Source: TC-15 sp034437275
GTDB taxonomy: Bacteria > Chloroflexota > Anaerolineae > Aggregatilineales > Aggregatilineaceae
Assembly (NCBI GenBank): GCA_034437275.1
Contig: DAOTUD010000162.1
Span: forward strand, 1 to 7,357
DNA length: 7,357 nt
Direction: 5' to 3'
Shown: positions 6,066-7,357 of the stretch, in pieces
How positions within the stretch are numbered: the first letter of the stretch is position 1
Layout of the letters: each line of letters starts with the position of its first letter
Notes under the pieces: model-generated
Database searches by the model: none
What the model was told of the DNA's origin: nothing
What the model saw: the letters and a program-made list of their open reading frames with translations, nothing else
Position numbers and translations under genes: made by a program

Positions 6066-7223
6066 ATGAACTCGTCCTCTCATGATAATACTCCGGATCG
6101 CTGCGCGGCGATGCTCGACGCCCTCAGCCGGGCGGCGGCGGCAGTGACCAGCGACCTGAACCTGCCGCGCACGCTCAAGGCGATCACCGATATTGCCCGC
6201 GAACTGGTCGAGGCCCGCTATGCCGCGCTCGGTGTGCCGGATGAAGACGGCAAGCTCAAAAACTTCATCACCTCCGGGATGGAAAACGGCATGGCCCAGC
6301 ACGTCGGTCCCGAGCCGGAAGGCCGCGGCCTGCTGGGCGCGGTGCTCGAGTCCGACGAACCCATCCGCCTCGACGACCTGACCCAGGACCCGCGCTCTGC
6401 CGGATTTGGCACTTCCGAGCACCCGGTCATGCACCGCTTTCTCGGCGTACCGATTATCAGCCGGGGCGAGCGTTTGGGCAACCTGTACCTGACCGACCCG
6501 ATCGACGGCGAGCCGTTCAGCGAGGACGACGAACGCCTGATCTCGCTGCTGGCCAATCACGCCGCGGTGGCCATCGAAAACGCGCAGCTTTCCCAGCAGC
6601 TCCAGTCGATCGCGCTCAGCCGCGAACGCGACCGCATCGGCATGGAACTGCACGACGGCGTGATCCAGTCGGTGTATGCCGTCGGGATGAAGCTGGAGAT
6701 CATGCGCGGGCAGTTCGCCATGACGCCCGAACAAGAAGCCCAATACCAGGGCATCATCACCGACCTGAACCGCATCATCGAAGACATCCGGCTCTACATC
6801 CGCAACCTGCGCAGCGCCCGCGAAGAGCAGGTCACCTTCAAGCAGCGGCTGGAAAACCTGGCACGCCACTTCCGCGATTTCGCGCGGGTGGAGGTGGTGG
6901 TCGATGTGCCGGCCTCGCTGCGCACCCTGACCGAAAAGCAGCGCCACTCGCTGACGCAGATCGTGCGCGAGGGGCTGTCCAACGTCGCGCGGCACGCCCA
7001 CGCCAGCCGGGTGTGGGTCACCGTGCGCGAGGTGGGCAACAAGCTCGTGCTGACGGTCGAGGATGACGGCGTCGGCTTCGCCCCGGCGATGATGAAGGAC
7101 CCGGAGAGTTTCGGCCTGCAGAACATGGAGCAGCGCGCGCGCCGCCTGGGCGGCACCTTCTCCATCCAGAGCGAGGAAGGGCAGGGCACCTGTCTGCGCG
7201 TGCAGATTCCCTTCCGGCCCTGA
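6066..7223 (+). CDS. soluble GAF-domain sensor histidine kinase, DosS-like
   Basis: The protein has 385 residues from the ATG at 6066 and no membrane segment, so sensing is cytoplasmic. Residues about 15-175 form one GAF domain, with ARYAALGVPDEDG (50-62), SEHPVMHRFLGVPI (117-130) and LGNLYLTDP (137-145). The HisKA_3 dimerisation helix follows, with phospho-acceptor H196 in RIGMELHDGVIQSVYAVG (191-208); the HDxxxQ form also supports phosphatase activity. The ATPase domain has the N box IVREGLSNVARHA (299-311), VEDDGVGF (331-338), FGLQNMEQRARRLGG (349-363) and EGQGT (371-375). H119 and Y141 align, from my memory of the M. tuberculosis DosS GAF-A sequence, with the heme ligand H149 and distal Y171. 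DosS has two GAFs; this has one. In-frame GTG codons at 6054, 6057 and 6060 are possible earlier starts, since AGGA (6048-6051) suits 6057 or 6060. The expected partner is the divergent response regulator. Confidence 0.93.
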   Translation: MNSSSHDNTPDRCAAMLDALSRAAAAVTSDLNLPRTLKAITDIARELVEARYAALGVPDEDGKLKNFITSGMENGMAQHVGPEPEGRGLLGAVLESDEPIRLDDLTQDPRSAGFGTSEHPVMHRFLGVPIISRGERLGNLYLTDPIDGEPFSEDDERLISLLANHAAVAIENAQLSQQLQSIALSRERDRIGMELHDGVIQSVYAVGMKLEIMRGQFAMTPEQEAQYQGIITDLNRIIEDIRLYIRNLRSAREEQVTFKQRLENLARHFRDFARVEVVVDVPASLRTLTEKQRHSLTQIVREGLSNVARHAHASRVWVTVREVGNKLVLTVEDDGVGFAPAMMKDPESFGLQNMEQRARRLGGTFSIQSEEGQGTCLRVQIPFRP

Positions 7224-7227
7224 ATTT

Positions 7228-7264
7228 AACTAGTACAGGTCGGCAGAAGTTACTGTCCAGTTTT
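7228..7264 (+). terminator. weak terminator-like hairpin after the kinase gene
   Basis: AACT (7228-7231) pairs with AGTT (7259-7262). After an A/C mismatch, G pairs with C, and beyond a bulged T, ACAG (7235-7238) pairs with CTGT (7253-7256). The loop is 14 bases and the T run is only four (7261-7264). The stem is imperfect and AT-rich, so efficient termination is doubtful. It is the only such structure directly after the kinase stop codon. Confidence 0.25.
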
Positions 7265-7336
7265 GCCCTCACCCGCTGGCCCTCACCCCTCCGCCCTGGC
7301 GGGCGGTGTCCCCTCTCCCATATAAGGGGCGAGGGG
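7265..7336 (+). repeat. C/G-rich intergenic repeat with two hairpins
   Basis: The stretch starts with GCCCTCACCC twice (7265-7274 and 7279-7288, a 14-base period). It continues with a hairpin CCGCCC-TGGC-GGGCGG (7291-7306). It ends with CCCCTC (7310-7315) paired with GAGGGG (7331-7336), extended by CCC/GGG around an AT-rich loop. Purine and pyrimidine are strongly skewed between strands. It resembles the short dispersed non-coding repeats seen between genes in several GC-rich bacterial genomes. I see no coding potential, and no second full copy lies in the window. Confidence 0.5.
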
Positions 7337-7357
7337 AAAAGCGCGCGCTGTGACTCC

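Noticed and set aside
6015..7001. Minus-strand open frame of 328 codons opposite the histidine kinase
   Set aside because: No domain is visible and it mirrors the kinase codons; the plus strand has intact GAF, HisKA_3 and ATPase motifs.
7310..7340. CCCCTC/GAGGGG hairpin as terminator of the kinase gene
   Set aside because: On the plus strand it is followed by AAAA, not T, so it does not have intrinsic-terminator form in that direction.

Overview
The window is GC-rich chromosomal DNA, tightly packed with genes, and looks like a free-living bacterium. A Chloroflexota (Anaerolineae-like) host is my best guess. It rests on the gene mix (prfA-prmC-tsaC block, DosS/DosR-like pair, BCS1/CDC48-like stand-alone AAA+ protein, TIR protein) and on a simple C/G-rich repeat at the right end. 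This is an inference from remembered genome styles, not a database match.

Left edge (1-521): a TIR-domain gene runs off the window on the minus strand. It has its own sigma70-like promoter and diverges from the translation operon. The shared spacer also holds the prfA extended -10 promoter and, in the prfA leader, a small terminator-like hairpin.

Operon (522-3066, plus): prfA (release factor 1), prmC (the methyltransferase that modifies the GGQ glutamine of release factors) and tsaC (threonylcarbamoyl-AMP synthase for tRNA t6A). prfA and prmC overlap by 4 bases, and prmC and tsaC are 2 bases apart. All three serve translation termination or decoding fidelity.

Middle (3067-4658, plus): a stand-alone AAA+ ATPase of 470 residues with an unrecognised N-terminal half, its own extended -10 promoter and a strong intrinsic terminator.

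Right half (4659-7357): a short MgtC/SapB-type membrane protein (plus) meets a NarL/DosR-like response regulator (minus) tail to tail at a shared TTAA. The regulator is divergent from a soluble GAF sensor histidine kinase (plus) across an AT-rich spacer with back-to-back promoter candidates and a CACGTG palindrome. The kinase keeps the positions that, from my memory of the Mycobacterium tuberculosis DosS GAF-A domain, hold the proximal heme histidine and the distal tyrosine. A gas- or redox-sensing pair is therefore a reasonable hypothesis. The window ends in a hairpin-rich non-coding repeat.

No tRNA, rRNA, CRISPR array or insertion sequence is visible. I see no clearly new multi-gene system. 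The best leads are the partial TIR gene, the AAA+ protein with an unknown N-terminal domain, and the candidate heme-GAF two-component pair.
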